From positions 1 through 64,000 of the forward strand of contig CAMJBH010000001.1 in NCBI GenBank assembly GCA_946403855.1: DNA of 64,000 nt, written 5' to 3'. This document shows positions 16,087 to 24,492 of the stretch, piece after piece. Both the position numbers and the translations under genes were made by a program. The notes beneath the pieces are model-generated. The model worked only from the letters and a program-made list of their open reading frames with translations. It searched no databases and was not told where the DNA came from. Source of the stretch: an uncultured Bacteroidales bacterium. GTDB taxonomy: Bacteria > Bacteroidota > Bacteroidia > Bacteroidales > UBA932. Numbering within the stretch: position 1 is the stretch's first letter; each line of letters begins with the position of its first letter.

Positions 16087-17550
16087 TCAGCTAGCTTTTT
16101 TCACTCTCTTGCTCACGGTCACTGCTCCGGAAGGACAGACCAGGCGGCACAGATGGCAGCCGACGCAGCGAGATCCTATCAGTTTAGGCCTGCGCTTAAT
16201 GGGATCGAAAGCGATTGCCTGGTGACCTCCGTCCATGCAGGAAGTATAGCAGCGGCCACAGCCGACGCAAGTCTCGGAGTCGAAAATAGGAAATACTATC
16301 GTGCTGCGATCCAAGTCTTTAGGAGCCACGAACTCCCCTATCCTCTCGCCTACGAACGAGTCGAGCCTGTCCACTCCTCTGTCTGCCATATATTCGCGCA
16401 ACCCCAGTATCAGGTCGTCAATGATGCGGTAGCCATACTGCATGACAGCGGTACAGACCTGGACGTTCCGGCAGCCAAGCTGTATGAAGTCCAGCGCATC
16501 GCGCCATGTCTCGATACCTCCAACTCCACTCAACTGCAAACCCTTCATTATCGGGTTGCGGGACATCTCCAATATAAAGCGAAGCGCTATAGGCTTCACC
16601 GCACGGCCCGAGTAACCGGACACGGTCTTGCGGCCCGACACTGCCGCCGAATCGTCAAGAGTAACGGATTTAATGGTGTTGATGGCCGATATGCCAGCGG
16701 CCCCGGCAAAATAGCACCCCATGGAGGCCTGAGACATGCTGGTAATATTGGGGGTCATCTTCGGAATAACAGGAATCGACACATTGTTCTTGACGTAGGC
16801 TGTGTAGATAGTCACCAGCTCCGGATTCTGCCCAACGTCCGACCCCATGCCGGCAAGCCTCATCTGAGGGCAGGAAAAATTCAGTTCAACAGCATCCACG
16901 CCTGCTTCCTCTGCCCTCTTGGCCAGTTCTATCCACTGCTCTTCCGTCTGACCCATTATAGAGGCCACGACCACCTTGGAGGGATAGTTTTTCTTCAGGC
17001 GCCGTAGAATATCAAAATCCACATCCACAGGATTCTCGGACAACTGTTCCATGTTGCGGAATCCATAGAAATCCCCCTTGCTGTGCTCCCTCACGGCATC
17101 GAAACGGGGAGAAACCTCCTTGATTTCCTGAAGGCATATAGTTTTGTAGAACACTCCGCCCCAGCCGGCATCGAACGCACGTGCGACCATATCATAGTTG
17201 GTACACACCGCAGACGAAGCCAGGAAGAAAGGATTCTCACAGTGGATTCCGCAAAAATCTATTTCCAGAGAAGGCAGCTCGCGCACAGCGCTCGGCGCTT
17301 CCTGAAGCCTGTCCCTGAGGGCCCTTAATGAAATCGGTCTGTCATAATGCAGGCATGCCTTTTCTGCCGCCTCCAGTTCTTCGTCGGTACATTCTGCCAA
17401 CCAGCGGCTCGCAAGACGTTTGTTTCCGAAGCGGATAGCCCGGAGCGCCCTTGCAGGGTCTCCGTTTTTACATACAGACGAGCAGGGAGCATCTACGCAC
17501 ACCAAGCAGCGAGAGGCCTCTTCGTTAAGCAAAACATCGTTCTTCAACAT
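16087..17550 (-). CDS. preA: PreA-like dihydropyrimidine dehydrogenase with N-terminal PreT-type iron-sulfur domain
   Basis: A 487-residue protein in three parts. Residues 1-85 hold CLVCVDAPCSSVCK, the cysteine motif usually found at the N-terminus of PreT and glutamate-synthase small subunits. Residues 95-390 are a dihydroorotate-dehydrogenase-like FMN barrel with ELNFSCPQ near the substrate site and ISAINTIKS. Residues 415-480 contain two ferredoxin motifs, CVGCGRCYTSC and CVGCHLCRLVC. PreA with PreT reduces uracil and thymine using NADH. No separate preT gene is adjacent, so the FAD/NADH partner must be elsewhere. It is 1 base downstream of the tyrosine-phosphatase gene and ends at a strong terminator. 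Confidence 0.88.
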   Translation of the reverse strand: MLKNDVLLNEEASRCLVCVDAPCSSVCKNGDPARALRAIRFGNKRLASRWLAECTDEELEAAEKACLHYDRPISLRALRDRLQEAPSAVRELPSLEIDFCGIHCENPFFLASSAVCTNYDMVARAFDAGWGGVFYKTICLQEIKEVSPRFDAVREHSKGDFYGFRNMEQLSENPVDVDFDILRRLKKNYPSKVVVASIMGQTEEQWIELAKRAEEAGVDAVELNFSCPQMRLAGMGSDVGQNPELVTIYTAYVKNNVSIPVIPKMTPNITSMSQASMGCYFAGAAGISAINTIKSVTLDDSAAVSGRKTVSGYSGRAVKPIALRFILEMSRNPIMKGLQLSGVGGIETWRDALDFIQLGCRNVQVCTAVMQYGYRIIDDLILGLREYMADRGVDRLDSFVGERIGEFVAPKDLDRSTIVFPIFDSETCVGCGRCYTSCMDGGHQAIAFDPIKRRPKLIGSRCVGCHLCRLVCPSGAVTVSKRVKKAS

Positions 17551-17551
17551 A

Positions 17552-18367
17552 TTAATTCTCTAAATATCGGTTTCTCAATTGTTCCTGTTCAGCCCGCGTA
17601 AAGCCGAGCTGGTTTTCGATGTAAGAGGACAGGGAGCCGAATCTGCTGTCTATCAGATCAAGGGCAGATATGAAGTTCTCTACGCTCACGCCCACCATGG
17701 CCTGGATAAAGTCGGTAGCATCTTTGCCTCCGCCTACCTTGCGAACCCGCTCCGAAACAGCATCGATGAGGGGGGCAAAGTAAACATTGGACTGGCTGAA
17801 GTCTTCGATAACCGTGTCTTTTCCGGCGCCAAGCGATGTCAGCAGAAAAGCTGCAGCAAGGCCGGCCCTGTCCTTACCCTGGGAGCAATGCCACAATGAG
17901 CCGCCCCGGGCATTAAGCACACCTCGAAGGAAATCCCCGTAATACTTTTGTGACTGAGGTTCCATGACTATTGACGGATACAGCTTGCGCGCAAGTGCCT
18001 GTGCCTGAGGGATTGAAGCGAAGCGGACAAATTCAGAGGCCGCGTCCTTGGCTCTAATCTTCCCGAAGTTTGAATTGCCGACAGAAAAGCCATCTATCAT
18101 CTCACGCGGGAGCGTGGAAAGGTTTGTATAATTAACACCGCCGATACGCCTGTCGGGGTCGGTCTCCACTTCGGCTTCGAAGCGGAAATCAAAAACATCG
18201 GTCAAATGAAATCTGTCCGTCAGCACGAGCACGTCTGCATCCGTCGCACGGGAGAGGTTGCCGCATCGCAGGAGTGTATCTTTACGCACTGTGCGTCCGT
18301 CCTGCATCACGAGACCGCCCAGCTGCCGTGCGTTCTCGATTCCTTGGAATGTAATAGTCCTATTCAC
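17552..18367 (-). CDS. Tyrosine/serine protein phosphatase (Y_phosphatase3, IphP-like)
   Basis: A 271-residue dual-specificity phosphatase. The N-terminus has NARQLGGLVMQDGRTVRK, typical of the family, and the active-site loop HCSQGKDRAG near residue 160 is an intact HCx5R P-loop with Cys nucleophile and Arg. No signal peptide, so cytoplasmic. These enzymes remove phosphate from tyrosine or serine residues or from phosphoinositides; the target is unknown. It is co-transcribed with the PreA-like gene, but no functional link is obvious. Confidence 0.88.
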   Translation of the reverse strand: MNRTITFQGIENARQLGGLVMQDGRTVRKDTLLRCGNLSRATDADVLVLTDRFHLTDVFDFRFEAEVETDPDRRIGGVNYTNLSTLPREMIDGFSVGNSNFGKIRAKDAASEFVRFASIPQAQALARKLYPSIVMEPQSQKYYGDFLRGVLNARGGSLWHCSQGKDRAGLAAAFLLTSLGAGKDTVIEDFSQSNVYFAPLIDAVSERVRKVGGGKDATDFIQAMVGVSVENFISALDLIDSRFGSLSSYIENQLGFTRAEQEQLRNRYLEN

Positions 18368-18393
18368 AATTCCGCAATTTACGATTATTTTTT

Positions 18394-18401
18394 TAATTTT
18401 G
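18394..18401 (+). promoter_or_regulatory. -7 box for the SGNH hydrolase gene
   Basis: TAATTTTG matches TAnnTTTG and ends 16 bases before the ATG at 18418. No clear -33 TTTG. Confidence 0.4.
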
Positions 18402-18417
18402 CGTAAAATCGAGAATT

Positions 18418-19515
18418 ATGAAGAAAATCTTTTCATGCGCTTTGTTGGTGGTCCTAGCCGCCTTACAAACAATGAACGCCCAAACAAAAGAGGGCTCCAA
18501 GTGTATCTATACAGAGGCCAGTACCTTAACTCTGACCGGCAAACTCTATACTGACACCCCCAATCCATATCACCGCCTGGACACGGTGCGGTTCAAAGGT
18601 TTCACCAAAGGAGAGAATCTCCAGGTGCGGGAATCTTCCGGAATAGCGGTGGCCTTCCGCACCAACAGCACGTACCTGCGCATCAAGACCGAATACGGCA
18701 CCATACAATACCCCATGAACACCAACGGCATATCCGCTAAAGGCTATGACCTATACATCAGGGACGGAGGAAAATGGGTCTTCGCGGCCGCCGGAGCCAG
18801 AGGCAACGGATCAGAGGGTGAAGTGCTGAGTCTCATCAAAAACATGGACGAACAGATGCACGACTGCCTGCTTTACCTCCCCCTCTACAGCGAGGTCAAC
18901 TCCGTCAAGATAGGAGTTCAGGAAGGATCGGTCCTGGAGGCCATTCCAAATCCCTTCAGGCACAGGGTTGCAATTTTCGGCTCCAGCTACACGCACGGAT
19001 CCAGCACTTCCAGGGGCGGCATGACATATCCGGCACAGTTCTCACGCAGCACCGGAATACAGCTTCTGAGCCTTGGCTGCAGCGGCAACAGCAAGCTTCA
19101 ACCCTACTTCGCAGAGGCTCTTGCACAGTCCGATGCCGAAGCTTTCATTTTCGATTCCTTCTCCAACCCGAGCATCGACGAAATCAAGGAAAGGCTCTTC
19201 CCGTTTATTGAACGCATCCAGGCTTCCCATCCTGGCAAACCGCTCATCTTCCAGCGCACCATCAGGCGCGAGAGCAGAAACTTCAATGAGGGCGCCGAGA
19301 AGGCCGAAAGCAGCCGCATCGAAGTCGCTGACAGCCTCATGAAAATCGCTTGCAAGAAATACAAAGACGTGTATTACATCTATCCCGACGCCACAAGTCC
19401 CGACCACCTGGCATCTGTGGACGGAGTGCATCCGAGCAATTACGGCTATACCCTCTGGGCCAAATCCATTGAGAAGAAGGTCCTGAGGATACTCCGCAAA
19501 TATGGAATCCGATAA
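18418..19515 (+). CDS. Exported SGNH/GDSL hydrolase with N-terminal GxDLY domain
   Basis: A 365-residue protein with a cleavable signal peptide (MKKIFSCALLVVLAAL, cut probably after MNA). Residues 30-170 form a beta-sandwich containing GYDLYIRDGG, the GxDLY motif. The hydrolase domain has FGSSYTHGSS near residue 190, with the Ser nucleophile, a Gly-Asn block (LGCSGNSKLQ), and DGVHPSNYGY near residue 340 carrying the Asp-His pair. All SGNH catalytic elements appear present. Related proteins deacetylate carbohydrates in the periplasm. It is convergent with the STAS gene, 5 bases apart, and probably monocistronic. Confidence 0.87.
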   Translation: MKKIFSCALLVVLAALQTMNAQTKEGSKCIYTEASTLTLTGKLYTDTPNPYHRLDTVRFKGFTKGENLQVRESSGIAVAFRTNSTYLRIKTEYGTIQYPMNTNGISAKGYDLYIRDGGKWVFAAAGARGNGSEGEVLSLIKNMDEQMHDCLLYLPLYSEVNSVKIGVQEGSVLEAIPNPFRHRVAIFGSSYTHGSSTSRGGMTYPAQFSRSTGIQLLSLGCSGNSKLQPYFAEALAQSDAEAFIFDSFSNPSIDEIKERLFPFIERIQASHPGKPLIFQRTIRRESRNFNEGAEKAESSRIEVADSLMKIACKKYKDVYYIYPDATSPDHLASVDGVHPSNYGYTLWAKSIEKKVLRILRKYGIR

Positions 19516-19520
19516 TTTAT

Positions 19521-19823
19521 TTACCTGATATCGAACAGGTTAAGGAATCCGGTCATCATAAATACATTCCGGATATCATCATTGATATCCTTCACCACGA
19601 CGCTGCCGCCCTGCGCCATGGCGGCTTTGCGTATGGTCAAGAATATCCTGAGGCCTGAACTGGAAATATACTCCAGGGCCTTGCAGTCCAGGACAATAGT
19701 TCCCGATGCATCGTTTATCACCGGTTCAAGGGCAGCGGCCGCCGGCTGGGAGGCCGGAGTGTCCAGGCGTCCGGCCAGAACGACCGTAGTGACATTGCCT
19801 TCTTTGTTGATCTGTATATCCAT
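19521..19823 (-). CDS. STAS-domain anti-sigma factor antagonist (SpoIIAA/RsbV-like)
   Basis: A 100-residue single STAS domain. LEYISSSGLRIFLTIRKAA near residue 50 contains the conserved phosphorylatable serine of SpoIIAA-type antagonists. In partner switching the unphosphorylated form binds an anti-sigma kinase, and a PP2C phosphatase restores it. The gene immediately upstream (3 bases) encodes exactly such a PP2C domain fused to an RsbW-like kinase domain, so the two are very likely partners. Last gene of the ddh-led operon. Confidence 0.9.
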   Translation of the reverse strand: MDIQINKEGNVTTVVLAGRLDTPASQPAAAALEPVINDASGTIVLDCKALEYISSSGLRIFLTIRKAAMAQGGSVVVKDINDDIRNVFMMTGFLNLFDIR

Positions 19824-19826
19824 TTT

Positions 19827-22013
19827 TTAAAGCTTTTTAGTCATTGTAAGTACATTTCTGCCATTCTCCCGTTTGTAAGAGACCTCGTCCATGATGGTGC
19901 GGACAAGATGTATGCCCAGACCTCCTATTTCGCGCTGGCTGGCATCCAGGGTTATATCCACATCGGGAGATGCGGTGGGATCAAAAGCCGTGCCCTTGTC
20001 GGACACAATGAAACTCAAGGATCCATCGCTTATCAGTGAATCAACCTCGACGGGACCGTCGGCACCGTCTGTATAAGCATACATCACCACATTTGTGACA
20101 GCCTCTTCCAACGCCAGGTTAAGGCTCATTGCCAACGAACTGTCAATCTTCGCATCTTCAGCAACAAGATTCACAAAGTCTGCAAGCTTGGAAATCTCGT
20201 CGATACGGTTGTGGAGGACAAGATGATGCTGCTTTGTTTTGGTCCTGTCTTCCTTCAGGTAGTGCAGGAAAAGCATCGTAATATCGTCGCTCTGAGGGGC
20301 TCCGGCCACGAATTCCGACACCGCGGCATTGACAGCGTCCAGCTGCCCCTGAGCAGTGCGGCGCGTGGACAGGACCGCTTTGAGGCGGTCGTCGCCGAAC
20401 AATTCCTTATTGGCATTCTCCGCTTCCGTCACTCCGTCTGTATAGAGGAACAAGGCGTCGTCGTATTCCAGGTCTATTTCCTGTTCTACGTATTCAAAAT
20501 CTCCGACTATACCCAGAGGCAGATTGGGAACGGCCAGCAGCTTGTGAATCTTGTCAGTAAAAAGATAAGGGGGATTATGTCCCGCATTGCAATAACGCAT
20601 ATGTCCGGTAGCGAGCTCCAGTGTTCCGCAGAACAAGGTTACGAACATATTGTTTTCGTTCATATCCGCCATACTCTCGTTCATTATGGTAACGATACGG
20701 CGGGGGCTGTTCTCATGTCCCGTCACGGAACGGAAAAGGCTGCGCGTCACGGCCATTAGCAAAGATGCGGGGATACCCTTGCCGGACACATCGCCAATGC
20801 AGAAGAACAATTTTTCGTCCCTTATGTGAAAATCGTACAGGTCTCCGCCTACTTCTTTGGCAGACACCAGGGACGCGGAAATATCAAGGTCGTTCCTTTC
20901 CGGGAAAGGAGGGAAAATCTTGGGAACCATGGCCATCTGGATGCCGTGTCCGATCTTTAGTTCATTTTCCATCCTCTCCTTCTTGTCGTTTATCTCCTTG
21001 TATTTGATGGAATTGATGAACACCGCACGTATAATGAGCACCAGCATGGCAAGTCCGAGCAGCTGCAACAGAGAGACCAGCCAGGCAGTACGGCGCAGAC
21101 CGCCGTAAATCTCAGATTCGGGGATTACTATCGACATGGACCATCCCGTCCTCTCCACCGGGGCGAAGAAAACCTGATTCACCTTGCCGTTAAACTTTAT
21201 GGGCATATTGCCGTACTGGCCGGAAAGCATAGCCTTGCTGAGCCGGTGTACTGTAGTATCCTCAAAGTTGGCCGATGCTTCATATACATTGGTCCTCATG
21301 ACCAGCGACTCGGCCGGGCACACCATTATCTCGCCCTCTCGGCTCAACATCATGCTGAATGCCTCGGGATACAATTCGATGTTATCCACAACTTCCGTGA
21401 GCCAGTCCAGGGATATGTCGGCTGTCAGGATTGCCGCCGTCTTTCCGAAACGGTCCTTGATGGGAAAGCTGTAGGTGGTCATTAGCAACTCTCCGCCGCC
21501 CACATCCACATAAGGTTCGGACCAATAGTCCGAGCCAAGTTCCAAAGGCTTGGTGAACCATTCCTTCTCCGGATAATTATACTCTTCTGTTGCAAGTGAA
21601 GAGAAAGCCAGGCTGTCCGCCGAGCGATAGGTATATGGGCTGAAGAGCGGCCTGCCTTTCAGATAGCCGGGCACAACCGCGATGGTCGAGCCCATGATGA
21701 CGTCGTTATCGGCCACCAGGCGCCGTGTAACGGCAAGCATGCTGTCGGGCATTTCAAGGCTCAAGCTTGCAACCCAGGCGCTGTTGCGCACCGCCGTTTC
21801 CGCGACATTGATAATATCCATTATCTTGGCCTTGGTGGTCTCCAGTTCGCTCTCCGCCCTTCTTGAGCACTCTTCTCTCATTCCCTTCCTGGCAAGCAGG
21901 AACTGCAACAGCGACGTGGCCTGCAATGTCAAAGCGGCCACAAGCACCAGCAACAGCCCGGCCCGTGCCGACTGCCGCAACCATTTATTGTGTGTTAAAC
22001 TGGATAGTTTCAT
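19827..22013 (-). CDS. Membrane sensor with Cache, SpoIIE phosphatase and RsbW-like kinase domains
   Basis: A 728-residue protein. A helix at about 17-40 and a second at about 335-357 bracket a periplasmic sensor domain that looks like dCache. There is a short helical linker in place of a clear HAMP domain. The PP2C domain spans about 385-585, with KEVGGDLYDF and IGDVSGKGIPASLLMA supplying metal-binding aspartates and GAPQSDDITML closing it. Residues 605-728 are a GHKL ATPase of the RsbW/SpoIIAB type with NLALEEAVTNVVMYAY (N box) and GGLGIHLVRTIMDEV (G box). It likely senses an external signal and switches the STAS protein between phosphorylated and free forms. Its start overlaps the preceding gene by 4 bases (ATGA). 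Confidence 0.9.
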   Translation of the reverse strand: MKLSSLTHNKWLRQSARAGLLLVLVAALTLQATSLLQFLLARKGMREECSRRAESELETTKAKIMDIINVAETAVRNSAWVASLSLEMPDSMLAVTRRLVADNDVIMGSTIAVVPGYLKGRPLFSPYTYRSADSLAFSSLATEEYNYPEKEWFTKPLELGSDYWSEPYVDVGGGELLMTTYSFPIKDRFGKTAAILTADISLDWLTEVVDNIELYPEAFSMMLSREGEIMVCPAESLVMRTNVYEASANFEDTTVHRLSKAMLSGQYGNMPIKFNGKVNQVFFAPVERTGWSMSIVIPESEIYGGLRRTAWLVSLLQLLGLAMLVLIIRAVFINSIKYKEINDKKERMENELKIGHGIQMAMVPKIFPPFPERNDLDISASLVSAKEVGGDLYDFHIRDEKLFFCIGDVSGKGIPASLLMAVTRSLFRSVTGHENSPRRIVTIMNESMADMNENNMFVTLFCGTLELATGHMRYCNAGHNPPYLFTDKIHKLLAVPNLPLGIVGDFEYVEQEIDLEYDDALFLYTDGVTEAENANKELFGDDRLKAVLSTRRTAQGQLDAVNAAVSEFVAGAPQSDDITMLFLHYLKEDRTKTKQHHLVLHNRIDEISKLADFVNLVAEDAKIDSSLAMSLNLALEEAVTNVVMYAYTDGADGPVEVDSLISDGSLSFIVSDKGTAFDPTASPDVDITLDASQREIGGLGIHLVRTIMDEVSYKRENGRNVLTMTKKL

Positions 22014-22840
22014 AATATCGTATCAAGAGCCGCCCTGAACTCCGGCATAGGCGTACCGGAATCACGTTCTACTATCAACGTCTTAAGTCCGGCGTAAGGT
22101 CTCACCTGTTCCGTGATTTCGGGCAGAGGTATGTCGGAGCCGAAGTAAGCCGGTGCGAAAAAAGCCCAGAACCTGCCGGCGAGGCTCTTAGGCATGTGAA
22201 AAGTCTCGCTTATGAACTCCTCGCTACTCAGGCAGCAGCAAAGATAGACCATGCCCAGGTCGAACATGTTATATCCATAGCAGAAATCACCGAGGTCTAT
22301 GAAATACTTTTTGTCGCCGGAAAATATAGCATTGCTGTACTGAAGGTCGCCGTGTATCGCCGTATCGGCATCAGGAGCATCTGATATGAACCGGGCGATT
22401 TTGTCCTTTTCCGGGACCGAGAAAAACGGATTCTGCTCAAGCAGGCGCATGTAACGGTCCTTGATATTCTCGAACTGCTTTGTGTCAACATGCACCGCAT
22501 GAAGCTGCTTGCACATCTGAGCGAATTCAGAGGCATATTTTTCAACCTTCTCCGGCTCGTCCCCTGTGGCCCTGGAAAAAGATTTCTTGTTCATTATCCT
22601 GTGGAAACGGATTCCATATCGGCCGTCTTCCGTGACCACATATTCTCCCGGCTCGGGAGTAGGAATACCAAGTTCGTACACTTTGCGGGCGAGCTCCATC
22701 TCGTCAAGCGGCTGCTGTATCTTTCCGGGCATGTACAACTTGAGCATGATGGAAGGATCATGCTTGTGATTGTAGCTTTCGCCGTTGAACCCGCCTCCGG
22801 AGATCTCGTAGTCGGATAAATCTATCTGAATCGCTTTCAT
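22010..22840 (-). CDS. Aminoglycoside-phosphotransferase-like kinase (TIGR02172 type)
   Basis: A 276-residue protein of the APH/choline-kinase fold. IHGDLQYSNAIF near residue 162 is the catalytic loop (HGDLxxxN) and YFIDLGDF about 20 residues later is the metal-binding DFG-equivalent. The N-terminal lobe starts with a Gly-rich GGGFNGESYNHKHDP followed by a Lys in IMLKLY. The TIGR02172-like group has no known substrate. Four-base overlaps with both neighbours mean it is translationally tied to the HD hydrolase and the SpoIIE protein, so a role in the same signalling module is inferred. Antibiotic resistance is unlikely. Confidence 0.82.
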   Translation of the reverse strand: MKAIQIDLSDYEISGGGFNGESYNHKHDPSIMLKLYMPGKIQQPLDEMELARKVYELGIPTPEPGEYVVTEDGRYGIRFHRIMNKKSFSRATGDEPEKVEKYASEFAQMCKQLHAVHVDTKQFENIKDRYMRLLEQNPFFSVPEKDKIARFISDAPDADTAIHGDLQYSNAIFSGDKKYFIDLGDFCYGYNMFDLGMVYLCCCLSSEEFISETFHMPKSLAGRFWAFFAPAYFGSDIPLPEITEQVRPYAGLKTLIVERDSGTPMPEFRAALDTIL

Positions 22841-23415
22841 TTTGTAAAGACTTGGTTTATGAGTTTCTCAAATTCCTGATAAGCAGGAGTTCCGGCCAGT
22901 TCAGAAAGCGAGTCTGCAAGAGAGCGGTAGTGCCATTCGTGGTCTTTGGGGTCTTTAGCATGGAAGATATTCCACAACTCGTCCCCCACCACGGCGTAAT
23001 CACGGGCAATGGCCCTCATGTTGGAGAGTTTGTCTCCAAGGGCCACGACCTTTGCGTCGTAAGGAGCATTTTTCAGCCGGTCTATCGCCGCCTTTTTGCG
23101 GTCGTGCCAGCTGTCTTCTTCGCTTACGCCGTCCATGAAAACATCGCTTTCAGATGCTACGATTTCCGCCACCCTGTCCCCAAACTCACGCCTCAGGTCT
23201 TCTATAGTCACGGAGGTGTCCTCCACTGTGTCATGAAGGGCGGCGGCGGCAAGCAGCTCCTGGTCGGAGGTGATTGTGGCCACAATCTCCATGGCCTCCA
23301 TGGGATGGACTATGTAGGGGAAGCCCTTTCCTCTGCGCTCCGTGCCAGAATGGGCCTTGACCGCAAACACTATTGCCCTGTCGAGCAGCCTGGTATCGAG
23401 TGGTTTGTTTGCCAT
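22837..23415 (-). CDS. HD-domain hydrolase, small alarmone hydrolase-like
   Basis: A 192-residue protein matching the hydrolase domain of SpoT/Rel. Motifs in order: HPMEAMEIV near residue 37, ALHDTVEDTSVTIEDL near residue 60 with the HDxxED signature, and ALGDKLSNMRAIARD near residue 125. These match the Mn-dependent (p)ppGpp 3'-pyrophosphohydrolase fold of stand-alone SAH/Mesh1 enzymes. It lies 3 bases after a RelA-type synthetase-like gene, making an adjacent candidate synthetase-hydrolase pair. Activity on alarmones is inferred, not shown. Confidence 0.85.
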   Translation of the reverse strand: MANKPLDTRLLDRAIVFAVKAHSGTERRGKGFPYIVHPMEAMEIVATITSDQELLAAAALHDTVEDTSVTIEDLRREFGDRVAEIVASESDVFMDGVSEEDSWHDRKKAAIDRLKNAPYDAKVVALGDKLSNMRAIARDYAVVGDELWNIFHAKDPKDHEWHYRSLADSLSELAGTPAYQEFEKLINQVFTK

Positions 23416-23418
23416 ATC

Positions 23419-24483
23419 TTATTGATTCATAAAGGGAAAGTCCGACGACTGCTCTACGAGCATGGTCGCCAGGACGTCATTCGAAGGGGACGGTCCGTTG
23501 AGATTGTCGAACATATAGCGTATGCCGGCCTTGCCTGCCCCGCTCTTGAGGATATAGGCGATGCAAAGGTCCTGGGGACCGATAGAAGAGGAGATGATAT
23601 CCAGGTCCGTAAGGCCTATCTGATAGGTAGCTATCTGGTAAGCGCCGTCCGAGTACTCTTTGATGATACGGCTGAGGTCTCCAAGAGTCTTGATGCCCAA
23701 CGACTTGAAGACGGCAAGGTAGGGCAGGAGCGACACATCCATGATCTCCGCCTGGTTCACCGCCGCAATCCTGCGGTTGAGCGCATCGAAAGGGGCCAGG
23801 CTGAGGAAACTGCGATAGGTGTCTCCGTCCAGAGGCACTTCGTCGAGATTGCCGGAGGCCACAAGCGCCTGTACCCTCCTTCTGTAATCGGTGAGTTCCA
23901 TGCGTATGCGGCTGAATTCGTCGTCTATCAGCTCCAGCATTCCGGCAAGACGGCTGAGATTGCGAAGGTACTGCTTAGGGACTTCCACGCCGCTCTTGTA
24001 ACCGGTATCGTGGTTCATATTGGCCCAGGCATGCTGCAACACGGTGCGCATCTGTATCTCCACCTTGTAATCATAACCGGGCACACGGCAGATGTAATGC
24101 AGGGAAAGATAGCCGAAGCTGTCTATTTCATGGGCCTTACGCTTATCGACCGAATTCTCCCAGTCAACCTCGAAAAGACGCTCAACGGCCGAGGCCACCT
24201 TGTCCACGTCGTCGCTGTAGAAGGTGATGACGCGCAAGCCCACTATATCAGTGATATCCGCCAGGGACTTATACTTGCCGCCTTTGAGTTCCAGTTTGCC
24301 GGCCAGAGATTCTTCCGACTTTACGCGCGATTCAATCGCAGCCAACAGCAGACCGGCCTCGTTGAATGTCTCGCTCAGCATGCTGCGCACGGCCGCCGCC
24401 ATTTGCTTAAAAGTCGGCAGATTGTCCCTGAATTCCTGCAATATAGCCTCGCAGTGGGCGTCCAGACGTATTTTTTCAGACAT
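23419..24483 (-). CDS. RelA/SpoT-domain protein, putative (p)ppGpp synthetase
   Basis: A 354-residue protein. The synthetase fold spans about residues 40-190: KYKSLADITDIVGLRVITFY, FGYLSLHYICRVPG, and VEIQMRTVLQHAWANMNHD, the last carrying the signature Glu, Gln, Arg and His residues of the RelA_SpoT domain. Two long helices follow (LRNLSRLAGMLELIDDEF), as in other stand-alone members. The C-terminal 140 residues are unusual for a small alarmone synthetase and resemble no domain I recognise. It would transfer pyrophosphate from ATP to GDP or GTP. It lies 9 bases after ddh and 3 bases before the HD hydrolase. Confidence 0.85.
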   Translation of the reverse strand: MSEKIRLDAHCEAILQEFRDNLPTFKQMAAAVRSMLSETFNEAGLLLAAIESRVKSEESLAGKLELKGGKYKSLADITDIVGLRVITFYSDDVDKVASAVERLFEVDWENSVDKRKAHEIDSFGYLSLHYICRVPGYDYKVEIQMRTVLQHAWANMNHDTGYKSGVEVPKQYLRNLSRLAGMLELIDDEFSRIRMELTDYRRRVQALVASGNLDEVPLDGDTYRSFLSLAPFDALNRRIAAVNQAEIMDVSLLPYLAVFKSLGIKTLGDLSRIIKEYSDGAYQIATYQIGLTDLDIISSSIGPQDLCIAYILKSGAGKAGIRYMFDNLNGPSPSNDVLATMLVEQSSDFPFMNQ

Positions 24484-24492
24484 AATAGTTCT

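Noticed and set aside
18418..19515. SGNH hydrolase as part of the alarmone/partner-switch operon
   Set aside because: It is on the opposite strand and merely convergent with the STAS gene.
22010..22840. Aminoglycoside resistance gene
   Set aside because: The protein has the APH fold, but the TIGR02172-like sequence and its operon with signalling genes do not fit a resistance enzyme.
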